Positions 46,124 through 56,670 of a DNA stretch of 64,000 nt are shown here, piece by piece; the stretch's first letter is position 1, and each line of letters starts with the position of its first letter. Made by a program: the position numbers and the translations under genes. The DNA is from Agroathelia rolfsii. Taxonomy: Eukaryota; Basidiomycota; Agaricomycetes; Amylocorticiales; Amylocorticiaceae. The stretch spans positions 3,755,001-3,819,000 of the forward strand of contig JABRWF010000005.1 of NCBI GenBank assembly GCA_018343915.1. Reading direction: 5' to 3'. Below the pieces are notes generated by a model. It had not been told where the DNA came from. It saw only the letters and a list, made by a program, of their open reading frames with translations, and made no database searches.

Positions 46124-48902
46124 ATGGCCCAGCCTGTCTTCGAGGATGAACACCCTCTTGACGAGTACCTCAAGGGTTCGTGGCTCTTCACGCTGATGTC
46201 CATTCCACTTGCTTCTCTTGCTCAGCTTACATTTACTATCCCAGGCGCAGGCGAAACTCCGGGCATCGTAGAGAGTTCCATGTACTGGGCTGGTCATCAT
46301 CCGATTGTGCAACGAGCTATCGAGGTTTGTGGTGAATCGCCTTAAGTATGCAACCAGTAACTCTGAACGAGATAATGTGGCTATTGTCGTGGCTAGGTCA
46401 TTTCCGAGCTTGTATCATCTCGGCCTGCACCGCAGTCTGCTATGTTTGCAGAACGATTCAAATACGATGTCATATCATCCTCTTTGCTTGCCTCCTCTGT
46501 CGTACCCGGCACACCTAGCAAACGTGTCTCTACACCTCTCCCAGCCATCCCAGGTCGCTTGGTGGAAGCAATTAGTGAAGATGTGTCCTCAACCGATTCA
46601 AATACATCCCCACTCATGCTCTCCCGTTCATTCACAACGCAAGATGTTCTGCTACTACTAGCTGGGTTTTTCTTACTTGGATACATTTTCCCTGTAACTG
46701 GTACCGTTCTCTTGGTTGGTCTAGCGTACTATCACTACGCATCACAGCCTCCTTCTGCTCCAGCTAAGCCAGATATTCAGACACCTGTGAGCATTGTCCT
46801 TTACATACAGATGGCATACCATTTGACCTATGAAATATATTCAAATAGACCATGCAAGTCCTTGGTGAACTTATACATGCTGGCGATGTTTGGAATACGG
46901 TTGTGTGCGATGCGCTCGGCATGATTGAGCGCGACGAGAAGAGGCAGGCACAGTTTTTTTTTATAGTACTCCCTTTTTTACCTTTACTTATTTTAGGAAT
47001 TTTCCTAGTTCTTTTCATCCACAATCATCGCCTTCATCTCCGTCTTCGTCGCTCCGCGTAGCCCTTAGCTCATCCTTGCACACAACGCAAACGCAATGCG
47101 ACAACATTCGCCAACTTTTCTCGGCACTCACCGCTCCAACCGAGCTGGCGCAGCTGGCCGAGATGTATGCGCCCACATCGCCGGGTAGGATGGCCTTTCC
47201 CGCACCTAGTCCTAAACGGTCTACATGGAACGGCTCCTACGCTTCACTTGCTTCCACAAACAGCAGCTCGATGCAGCTTCTGCAGCGCAGAGAAAAACGG
47301 CGCTCCGAACTGGTTGCACTAATGAACGAATCGCCGTCTGCGAAATCAAGACTGGCGAGCGTCTCCTTGCCAGTGACACCTCCCATCCAAGAAGAGGAAG
47401 TAGATCCCTTACAGTCCGAAACAGGCGTCGAACCGCTGTTTAGCGCTTCCGCCCTTGAGCTGCGTAGAAGGCGCCGGAAAAGCGGCATGGATACGCTCGG
47501 CTTGGGCCCCTCAACTGGTCGTGCCCACCCAGAATCCTTGTCCGGCTCACCGCGATTCACTCTGCGCCAAAGCTCGCGCCACACACTGTCAACGGCCGCC
47601 ATTCAACTCTCACTGCAGGGTGCATTGGAGGCAAAGCGCTATGCCTGCGCACATCTTCTCGCGCTGCGCTTCGAGGAAGACGAGGACGAAGGGTACTGGG
47701 AAGACGTGCGGAGCATTATGAGCCTCCTCATGAGCTCGCTCGCCGACGCTTCTTCTCGCCTATTCGAAGCCATAGATACGGCAGAGCATCAGCGCGAGCG
47801 CGATGCGTGCCCAAGCCCCGACGTTCCCGACGTATCGATATCGTCGCCCTCATCGGCCGCCTCCGCCCCATCCCCACGCGGGCTGAATTTGCAGGGCATT
47901 AACTTCCCCCCGCTCATAAACTCCTTTGCGCCCATGCCGAGCCATCTCTCGCGCTTTGCAACGCACGTCGATACCATCATGTCGGCGCTCCTGGCTGCAC
48001 GCGAGAACCTGCAAGAGTGCGTCGAGGCACTGCGGTGTGATGATCCGGCTGCTGCCGCTGCGATTGGAGAGGCGAGCGGCCCGCAGGATGCGCCGGCGAT
48101 GCAGGCGTATGAGCGGCTGCGGCGTGAGCTGGGCCTGGCCCTGCGCGAGTGTGAGCGTGGACGAGAGAGAATACTCGATTTACTAGCGCCACCCAAACCA
48201 GAGGTTAGTGAGGAAGAGGAAGGGGATGAGGGGGACGTGCCGCCGCTGGAAAACGACGAGAACGACTCGGATCGCGCAGAGTCGACGGATCCTGTTCCAG
48301 GTTCGCATCGAGACAGTAGCGAAGATGGCTATCATCTGCAGCTGCAGCAACAACAGCAACCTGTACATCTTGAGTTGGACGACGCAACGGCGCATTTGTT
48401 GTTGACGGCTTCGGCACGGCATCTACCCCCGCCGGGGATCGAGCAAGTGTTCGAGAGTGAATCGGGGGAAGGCGTGGTGTTTCGCAAGGAGAAATCCAAG
48501 TTGTCGCGGGAGGAGAGGATTCGGCAGGCGAAAGAGAAGCGGGCGAGTGCTGCTGCAAGATCGGCGAGCAGACTGAGCCTTGGTGGTGAGGGCGAGGATA
48601 ATGGTTCATTATCAGAGCATGCACCATCTTCATCGTCTTCATCGCACCCTGGTGTATGGGGACCAGGAGCGGAGGATGTTGTGCAAGAGTTAAAAGACGT
48701 GATATGGCAAGTCAGCGAACGCAAGCGCAGGATGCTGTTGGCTCAGAATGCAGCGTCGCCGGGCGTGTCCGTTTCTCCTCTAATTGCTCCTTCGTCCATA
48801 TCTATGCCCTTCTCGGGTGCCCTCAACTACGAAGTAGATGTTGGCTCGATACCGGCTCGCACGGTTTCGGAACTAGGGATGGAGCCATCCTTTTCAGCGT
48901 AG
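46124..48902 (+). CDS. Vezatin/Inp2-like membrane protein, paralogue 2
   Basis: Exons: 46124-46324, 46397-46786, 46849-46943 and 47009-48902; 859 residues. The N-terminus (MAQPVFEDEHPLDEYLKGSW) is followed by FAERFKYDVISSSLL, a membrane hairpin (DVLLLLAGFFLLGYIFPVTGTVLLVGLAYYHY), MQVLGELIHAGDVWNTVVCDALGMIERDE, IRQLFSALTAPTELAQLAEMYAP and YACAHLLALRFEEDEDEGYWEDV. This order matches the gene at 26780-28780. The extra C-terminal region holds an acidic stretch, a basic SREERIRQAKEKRASAA helix and ELKDVIWQVSERKRRML. Intron 3 must start with GC (GCAGGC at 46944) to keep the frame, since no GT fits. A role in anchoring myosin or cytoskeleton to organelles is inferred from the family only. Confidence 0.8.
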
Positions 48903-49495
48903 TAAAAAAAAAAACCTTCCTCAAGATCACGATACCACCCCTTGTCCTGCCCTCAATTACCATTCCCACCGTCTTCGATACGACCTTGAACGATTCCCCT
49001 TCATCCCTCTTTGCACCACTTCCACGAGTATTACAATAAGCAATCATTCGAATCCTTCGTTTATCCGTATAACCAGATTCATTTCCTTTTTTTTCCCTGC
49101 ACCTTCACGTCGCTCTTTGTGTTTTTCGCTTCTTTTCTACATTATGTGCAGCTATTCTATTCTCTTCGCTTTTCCTCTCCCTTGCGGTTTCGTCCAGCGT
49201 CCTCCTTTTCCTTTTTGTACAGAGTAATTTATATGTTCATGGGATTGGGTCTTTCCATATGCCTAGCCACCTACACATACTTCTTTCTCTGTCTGTCCGT
49301 CATATTGTCACACGCACCAATGGACTGCAGTAGACTCCGACCGACACCCACAAAAAGATCATTCATCAGTGTGTATCGCCGGCTGTGGCCTGTCGCCATG
49401 ACCTCCAGTTAGGCGCCCTGTAGCTTTACTAGCTTCAAGTCCGACTCTTACGCTACTTATCACGTCTCTTGCTTGTCCATCGTCGACACTTCATC
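48903..49495. promoter_or_regulatory. Pyrimidine-rich spacer, promoter of the DUF4139 gene
   Basis: Same-strand spacer of about 590 bp, C/T-rich from about 49080 to 49215. Open frames across it are low complexity. Probably 3' UTR plus promoter. Confidence 0.4.
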
Positions 49496-51789
49496 ATGTC
49501 CTTGATAGAAAACGTATTTCCATCTAGCAAGACCGTCGTTGAATCCGTTACTATCTTCAGCTCTCCGAACGATGCAACTCAGACTCAGTATAATATCTTT
49601 CAAGCAGTCACTGCCAGTAGGGCTGAGGTTACGCGATCGCTTTCGTTAGCATTGAAGGTATATCAGTAGTTGCACATTCCAGAGCTAATCTAAGACCATC
49701 TGCATCTGCATCGGCAGGCGGGGCCAAACAAAGTCCTTGTCACAGGTCTCTCTAGCTTAATTAACAAGAGATCCGTTCGCGTCTCTATCAAAGGCGGTTC
49801 AGTAACCCGTATTTGCGATCTAGTTTGTATCAATGATATATCGCCCTCAAAGTTCCCTCCTTCGGGCTCACCTGAGGATGCACTTGCTGCTTTGCAAACA
49901 AAGCTAACTGGATTGACAAGAAAAAAGGCTGTGCAACAACATCAGCTCCAGATCTTGCTTGAATATGGAGAGAACTTGCAGCCGAAAAATCACATAGAGC
50001 CTGATCAAGTAGCCAGCTTTCTCGAGACGTTTTCAGAAAAGGCCGAAAAATGTATCGACGAAGACATTCGGCTTGACGCAGAAATCTTGTCTTTAGAAAA
50101 GCAAATCGAAGAATTAGAGCGTGTCACAAAAGCAAAGGCCGGCGAAGCAAACGGTCAAATTCAACTTGTCCTCATAGCTGAAAATGACGGTCAGGCCGAG
50201 CTCAAGCTGACTTATGGTACGAAAGCCTTGCGCCTCTCCAACAGAAAGACAGTACTTATATTCCCGTCATTTTGGATCTTAGTTGTTTCACGGGCAAGCT
50301 GGAAGCCTGTATATGAGCTTCACGCCAAAACCGTAGATGGAAAACTTTCATCGTCTGTCTCGCTCAACTATAATGCTCAAGTCAGTCAAAGCTCGGGAGA
50401 AGATTGGTCGGATACCGTCATCAAGCTCAGCACCTCATCCGATGATCTGAATACTTCTCGAAAGATTCCACAGCTTAAGGGTGTAAAGCTAGAGGCACCG
50501 AAGAAGGTAGCATGTTCACTTCGGGTCAACAGTCATAAGAACTGACTTGAGTTTTCCCTCTAATGAAAGCCTGCACAGCACTCATGGCTTCAAAGTAACA
50601 AGTATGATTTTATATCTTCCTCGCGTCTATTCTCCGTGTCTCAAGCTGACTTCTGGCCGTCCTCTGTCTCTCCCTAGTAATGCCGCGACCTTCGGCTCCG
50701 GTGCAACCTTTGGTAATGCATTCGGTGGAGGCTTTGGTACTACGTATGGTGGGGGCTTCAATCGTACGAGCGGTGTGGCCTTTGGTAGTACGGGCGGTGG
50801 TGCATTTAGCAATACGGCCAACTTCCAGCAGCCATTTGGCCAGTCAGCTCAAGTAACTCAGGCTCTGGGTGGCACGAAGCAAGAGAACTCTCCTCAGCAT
50901 GCCGCTGCATTCGGGGCTCCTGAGAGCACGAGTGCTGCTCCGCATGAACAGGAGCAATCGCCTCTCTCCCCAGACTCGTCATCGGTAGTCATGAAAAGCT
51001 CGGTCTCACTGACGTACGTCGTGAACGGATTGACCACCATTCCGAGCGACGGCTTGCCCCACCAAATCTCGGTGGCGAAACTGTCGTTCAATGCCAGGAT
51101 ATCCCACGTTTCCGTGCCGTGGGTGGAGCCAAACGTTTATCTACGATGCTTGATCAAAAACACTAGTGATTACAAGATATTCACCGGGCCTGTCAACCTC
51201 TTATTCGATGATAATCTTGTGTCTATAACAGCCCTGAAGGTATGTGTGTATTACATCGTTGACTTGGGATGTTCTATGATCGTGACCACCATGGATTTGA
51301 CGGACAATCAATCAATTTTTGTTTTGTTTTTAGGAAGTCGAGATTGGAGACGAATTCGAGTGCACGCTGGGCACCGACCCGGGCATCCATCTCACCTACT
51401 CCCGCCGCTACTCCCCTCCCAAAATCGAGGGCGGTGGCTTTTCCGACGCGTTCAAGACCACCGACGTGCGCGTCAAGCTATCGATTCGCAATAAACATTC
51501 TTATAAGATCGAGGAGCTCTGTATCCAAGACGGGATCCCCGTATCGGATGACAAGGCAAATAAGGTTTTACTGAGAAAGCCTGAAGGACTGGCTGAGGCC
51601 GGAGGGGACAGCAAGATCGAAGTGAAGAAAGATGTCTCTGTGAAATGGAAAGGTGGTAAGGCTGGTAAGGCCAAGGGTTTGATCGAATGGGTCGGATCCA
51701 TAGATGCTGGGGAGACACTTGATCTCGAAGCGAACTGGGTGGTGAAAACCCCCGAGCATGCGAGCTGGATAGAAGCCAAGGAAACTTAA
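49496..51789 (+). CDS. DUF4139/DUF4140 (mucoidy-inhibitor-A-like) protein with FG-rich insert
   Basis: A conserved protein of unknown function found in fungi and bacteria. Exons: 49496-49657, 49718-50216, 50283-50506, about 50646-51239 and 51334-51789; about 644 residues. DUF4140 covers the N-terminus (SRAEVTRSLSLALKAGPNKVLVTGLSSLI...SVRVS). A coiled coil follows (ALQTKLTGLTRKKAVQQHQLQIL, LDAEILSLEKQIEELERVTK). DUF4139 begins at VVSRASWKPVYELHAKTVDGKLSSSVSLNYNAQVSQSSGEDW and resumes at VVMKSSVSLTYVVNGLTTIPSDGLPHQI, ending EWVGSIDAGETLDLEANWVV. Between the halves lies a Gly/Phe-rich low-complexity stretch with about six FG pairs. The acceptor of exon 4 is uncertain: a better-looking AG at 50675 would bring in a stop. 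An upstream in-frame ATG at 49469 is possible. Confidence 0.82.
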
Positions 51790-52895
51790 CATTATAGTTT
51801 ATTAACTTCATGTGTACGAGAACCCACGTTTATGAATATACTGTACGTGCAACTTCAATTCTCATGCCAAAGACAACATCTGAGTACACAAATGAGACGA
51901 CTTTCAAATGTTCCATGTTCAACTGCGGTGGCGGGTAAGCATATTATAAGATTACAAACGCACACAAAGAAACAAAGGAACCCCCCAGTACAGTGTATGT
52001 GTGTGTATGTATGTACGTATGTATATATGGAACAGAAAGAAAGCCGACCGAAGGGAAGGAAGAGAGAGAAAGAAAGAAAAGCAAGCAGAAAAAGGAAAAG
52101 AGAAAGAGAAAGAAAAGCAAGTATACAAGGACAATGAGACAGACAGAAAAAAGAAATGGAGATGACAGATGAGAGAGAGAGAAAAAGAAGTATAAAAGCG
52201 AAAACGGGTGCCAGGGCAAGGAACCACAAAAAATCGGCAACAGCAGCGTAGGTAGCAAGTGTCGGTAGACGAAGCAGGGCGAGAAGAGTGAGATGAGAGC
52301 GCGCACATCTTATTCTAAAAGAACAAAGCATCAAGAAAAGATATATCAATAGCCCAAGAGAACAGGCTCACTTGAGGGTTTCAAAAATAAGATTTTTTTA
52401 GAGAAGTGAGACAAACAAAAAGGCAAGAAAAACAGAAGCAAAAAAAAAATCGAGTCGGTGATAAATAATAAAGAAGGATATGAGGCGAAAGAAGCACATG
52501 AACACAGAAGATGACGGTAGTTGGGGTGAATGTGGAGAGCTGATGAGGAACAAAGAAAGGAAATATCGTTGGGGTAAGATCTTGGTGATGTGGATTGGGA
52601 TGTTAGACAGATTGATGGGATAAGATATGATTCCGAAGAGGTGCGAGTGACGTAGGAGGATAAAAGGCAAGAAAGGAGAGTATGTGTGAGTTGAGAGGTA
52701 ATATGGACAAAAAAGTGAGCGAACATAAAGCATGGGGTAAATCGGGTGAAAATGACGAGGGAATGAATTGATGTTGCATGGGTGTGAGTGATAGATTGGC
52801 AAAAAAAAAAAAAAAAAAAACGGAAAGCAAGAAGAGATAAGAGTCGCAGGAACGGGTTTATCATCCCCCCCTATCATCCCTACCGTGAAAGACGA
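51790..52895 (-). other. Convergent 3' spacer, pyrimidine-rich on the minus strand
   Basis: About 1.1 kb between the 3' ends of the DUF4139 gene (plus) and the LisH gene (minus). From about 52040 to 52880 the minus strand is almost all C/T with (CTTT)- and (CT)-like runs, plus a T run at 52800-52820. Long minus-strand frames here are low complexity and overlap in several frames, so I do not call them genes. Confidence 0.45.
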
Positions 52896-54526
52896 TTACT
52901 TCATCCCCAGATTGCTCATGTCATCATCCTGGCCACCAGCAAACCACTGCCCAAAGTCATTATCGGAGAAATCCATACCAAAACCGAACGAGTCTGCCCC
53001 GCCGGAGAAGTTCATGTCGAAGAAGTCACCCAATCCGCCCGACGCGCTGTCGTTTAGCACCGAGAACGAGGTGGTCGCGGACGCCCCGGCAGTAGGACCA
53101 GAAGCACCGTTATTATTCGTCGCTGTCGATGGGGGCGGCGCAGAGATACCACCAGGCATACTACCAGTGCCTGCGTTGCCATTCGCTGGAGGAGGTACTG
53201 GTGTGGGTGGGTTCGTCCCCGGGTGCTGCTGCTGCTGCGACGCATTCGGCTGACTCGGTCCCGCCCCACCACCACTCATACCACCTACAGGCGTCGGCGC
53301 GTTGCTACCTATATGCTGGTTCCGCGGCGAGCCTTCCCCATGGTTCGCGTTCGTGATCCCGCTCGGTATGGACGACTTAACGTCCTTGCCACTCGCGTCC
53401 TTGTTATTCAAGGCCGGCGAGGGAGGCGGCATCATCGACTGCACACCTGGCTTCGCCCTAGCCACGTGGTTGGGCGGGGCCGGCTGATGCGCCTGTGACG
53501 GCAAAGGGCCTCCGCCGGGCTGTTGAGACGGGCCTGCTGTCGTCTGTGGTGGCTGTTGAGGTGTCTGAGGCTGAGAAGGTTGTTGACCTTGCTGTTGCTG
53601 TCGCTGCTGTTGCTGTTGCTGTTGCTGCTGCTGTTGTTGCTGCTGCGATTGAGGCGGTAGCGGTCCACCCGGATTGCCAACACCGCCGAACGGGGGCTCA
53701 CCCGACGCAGGGGAGCCAACAGATGGATTCTGCATCCCATTTTGTCTACTCTGCTGGTTGAAGAGAGCCTGAGTATACTGTTGAACCTACCATTACATCA
53801 TATGAATATACCACCACATCGCATCATACACCGGCACACATACCAAAAAAGAAAGAAGAGCACACACAAAAGAAGAAGAAAAAAAGCAAAAGCCACAAGT
53901 CAATCATTTCCATTTTCATACAGAAACGACTTTTACACAGTAGAGCTCACCTGCGGATTAACCATCCCGTTCGGCATTGCATGAGGCATTGCAGGCGACG
54001 GGCCACCTACATGCTGCCCTCCCATTGGCACCGGACCGGGCGCCATGCGGCCACCACCTATCGGACCCATGTTTGCTGACACACCGACAGGGTTGCCGCC
54101 GTTCAGGGGCGAACCAGTAGTAGGATAAGGAATTGGCCCCATCGGCGCTGGGGCCGGTCGCGGGTGCATGGCCATGCTATTCGGGAGGCCCGGCTGTGGG
54201 TGTGGCGGTTGCTGCTGCTGTTGAGATCCTGTGGGGAGCGGCGGGAAGTGGGACGGGCCGCCTTGCGGCATGGAAGATGGTTGTGTGTGTGTCTCTGGGG
54301 GCGACGGTCGCATACGTTTCCTATCAGGAGGCGATTCGGTTTTAACCATTGCATCCTATATCAAAAAGGACGTATCAACGAGGTTCTCGAGGAAATATTA
54401 ATTAAGGAAATGCATACACCATCGCCGGGTGACGTGCTTTGGCGTTTATTGTTGTTCCGGGCAAGCTGCTGCTGCTGCTGCTGCTGTGGTTGTGATTGTT
54501 GTTGCTGTTGTTGCTGTTGTTGCTGT

Positions 54527-54558
<32 letters not shown>

Positions 54559-56228
54559 AGGAAGGGGGCCAGGACGCATCATACCGAGGTGCATTAAGTT
54601 CTTGGGATCAGAGGGTCCAGACATAACCATATTTGTACGATTGCGGTAATGAGCGTGTAGGATGTTTCTCTGTGTTTGGAGTAAATTTGTCGGTCCAAAG
54701 CCATGTCAAGCAAAGCCTTCATTGGAAATCGACAACCCACCTTCTCTTCAGGACTCATTTCGTTAACCTCCTTTCCCCCTAAGCCGCAGTGCTGCCTTAG
54801 GGCATGGAGCGTTACGGGCGGTATCTGCGCAATCTCCACGTCCAGCGCGTGCGGATCATTTGGGCCAAGTTGCGTCGGGCGCGACATCGGACTGGGTTGC
54901 GTGGTGGTGCTACCACCAGGGACAGGGACACCCATAGGACGCCTACCTGGAGAGGGTACATCACCTGGTGTTTGAGGCCGTCCGTGCTGCCCCGGTCCAA
55001 ACTGGGGCGCCACTGAGACCATACCACCGGGAGGAACATTACCCATGGGAGGAATCCCCTGCATCGAAGGCCCACCCATGGGCATGCCTCGACGATCAGG
55101 GTGTGGCATGTTCGGCGAAGAACCCATCATGTTCATCCCGGACGGCTGTGAGGGTCCCGCACCAGGCTGAGGCCCTGCGGCGGCTGGGTTAAGGTGAGCC
55201 ATCGTAGATGGTTGGAATGGCATGCTGCTTATGGGTCGGCTCTGGGCAGGATTTATTATTCGATGAGGTTGGCCGACCTGCGCATGCGCCGCAAAGTTCG
55301 GTGGGGCTGATGTAGGTTGACCTGGCTGAGGTGGGGGACCACCGACGGTGTGCGCCGAGCCAAACGGAGGATTGGGCGTTGCGCCATTCTGCGGCGGACC
55401 CACATTTGGTGGAAGGGGATTTGGACCAGCGCCGTTGGGCATAGGGCCACTGGCAGGTGTGGGGCCGGCTTGAGGGCGCGTGACGCCATTAGGGAAACCA
55501 GTGGGATTGGGACGTTGATAGGGCATGGAGCCTGGTACTGGAACTTGCTGCGCGGGAATACGCGTGGCAGCATGTCTCTGTTGTTGCAACATACTTTGAT
55601 ACTGTATAATGAAAGCTGGTGAGTCAGCAGCATTCATGTGGCGAATATGCAGAGTGGGGAGGGGGAGGGGAAACAGGGGCACTTACCTGGATATACAACA
55701 AGGCATCCTCGGGACCTTGGCCACTATTCTTTGCTGTGAAAAGAGTCCAGAATACAGACCACCATCTGTGAGGGGATCAAGTATATGAGCACGGTGGGCC
55801 AAAAGAAAACAATGGCAGTAAAAAATGGAATAAAAAATTTGTAGGAGATAGGAAAAAAAAAAAGGAAGGAGACGGACTCGAATAACAAGCCTTGAGGGGC
55901 GTTGATAGGTGGTGGCGATTCCGGAGAGAGGTTTGCCTCTGCGAGAAGCTCCTTGGCTGTCTTGGTGAAGCCACGCTTCTGGCAATAGTCAAAGATGTAG
56001 ACGTGGAACCTGTATCGTTTAGCGAGGACAAGGGAGAGAAGACAACAGTCAGAGTATGAATCGTACGAGAATAGGGGGGAGGAGGAGGAGGAAGCGACGG
56101 AATGAGAGAGGCGGGGTAATATGCAAGAATAAGACGGACATGTGGTCGCCATCCCAGGATGATGTGGATGCCTGGGACGATTGGGCTGGCTGGGGCTGAG
56201 GAGGCTGCTGAGGAGGGACGGAGGCCAT
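52896..56228 (-). CDS. LisH-domain transcriptional regulator (Flo8/SomA/SSBP-like)
   Basis: Seven minus exons: 56228-56140, 56009-55878, 55765-55687, 55601-54741, 54669-54418, 54355-53951 and 53786-52896; 902 residues. The N-terminal LisH region reads FHVYIFDYCQKRGFTKTAKELLAEANLSPESPPPINAPQGLLFEWWSVFWTLF, the pattern of yeast Flo8, Aspergillus SomA and animal SSBP/SSDP adaptors, which dimerise and join LIM-binding or MADS-type complexes to control adhesion and development. The rest is Pro/Gly/Met/Gln-rich. A long poly-Q tract lies in exon 5 (from about residue 426) and another in exon 7. The last 40 residues alternate Asp with Phe/Trp (FFDMNF, FGMDF, NDFGQWF), like an acidic-aromatic activation domain. 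The exon 1 donor is GTCCGT. A nuclear role is inferred from the family. Confidence 0.88.
53580..53655 (-). repeat. Second CAG/CAA poly-glutamine tract
   Basis: About 20 Gln codons in exon 7 of the LisH gene, with Arg interruptions. Confidence 0.75.
54470..54560 (-). repeat. CAG/CAA tract coding poly-glutamine
   Basis: About 30 mostly Gln codons within exon 5 of the LisH gene, mixing CAG and CAA with a few Ser and Pro interruptions. Confidence 0.8.
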
Positions 56229-56670
56229 CAAGGGCGATGGAAGGCGTCCTGAGTGCGATCCAGAAGAAAGCGAGCCGACGATGGGGGAAACGAGGGGGAA
56301 GGGGAGATGGTGAAGCTGCTGCTGCTGCTGTGCCGAGCGGGGCGAGTTTAGGCGCGCGTGGAGAGGAGGGGGGGAGGGGAATAGCTAAGGGAGAGCCGGG
56401 TACCTCGCTGAGGGCGCTTTCAGCACGCTAGACGGGGATTGAGGCGGACTATGTGTGTAGAGGGGGGCTTTGGCGTCGTGGGGAAGCCGCTGTGCGCTGT
56501 GCCCGTCGACGACCAAGGGCGATGGGGAATGGCCCGGCCGTCGACGGCGACAGCGTCTCCGGGCGCCGCTTGAATTTGGTCCATTACATTACACTACTTT
56601 GTATTACGATTATTATGTTAGTTATACACTTGACTACAAAGTCTACTAATCACTTTGTAGTTCAACTACA
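56229..56670. promoter_or_regulatory. Promoter of the LisH gene
   Basis: 442 bp between the LisH start and the stop of the next upstream minus-strand gene. It is purine-rich on the plus strand (C/T-rich on the transcribed sense), with a GCT trinucleotide run near 56315. No gene seen. Confidence 0.4.

Noticed and set aside
51855..52877. Three long minus-strand frames rich in Phe, Leu and Ser
   Set aside because: All three frames are open over the same C/T-rich DNA, which marks composition rather than coding.
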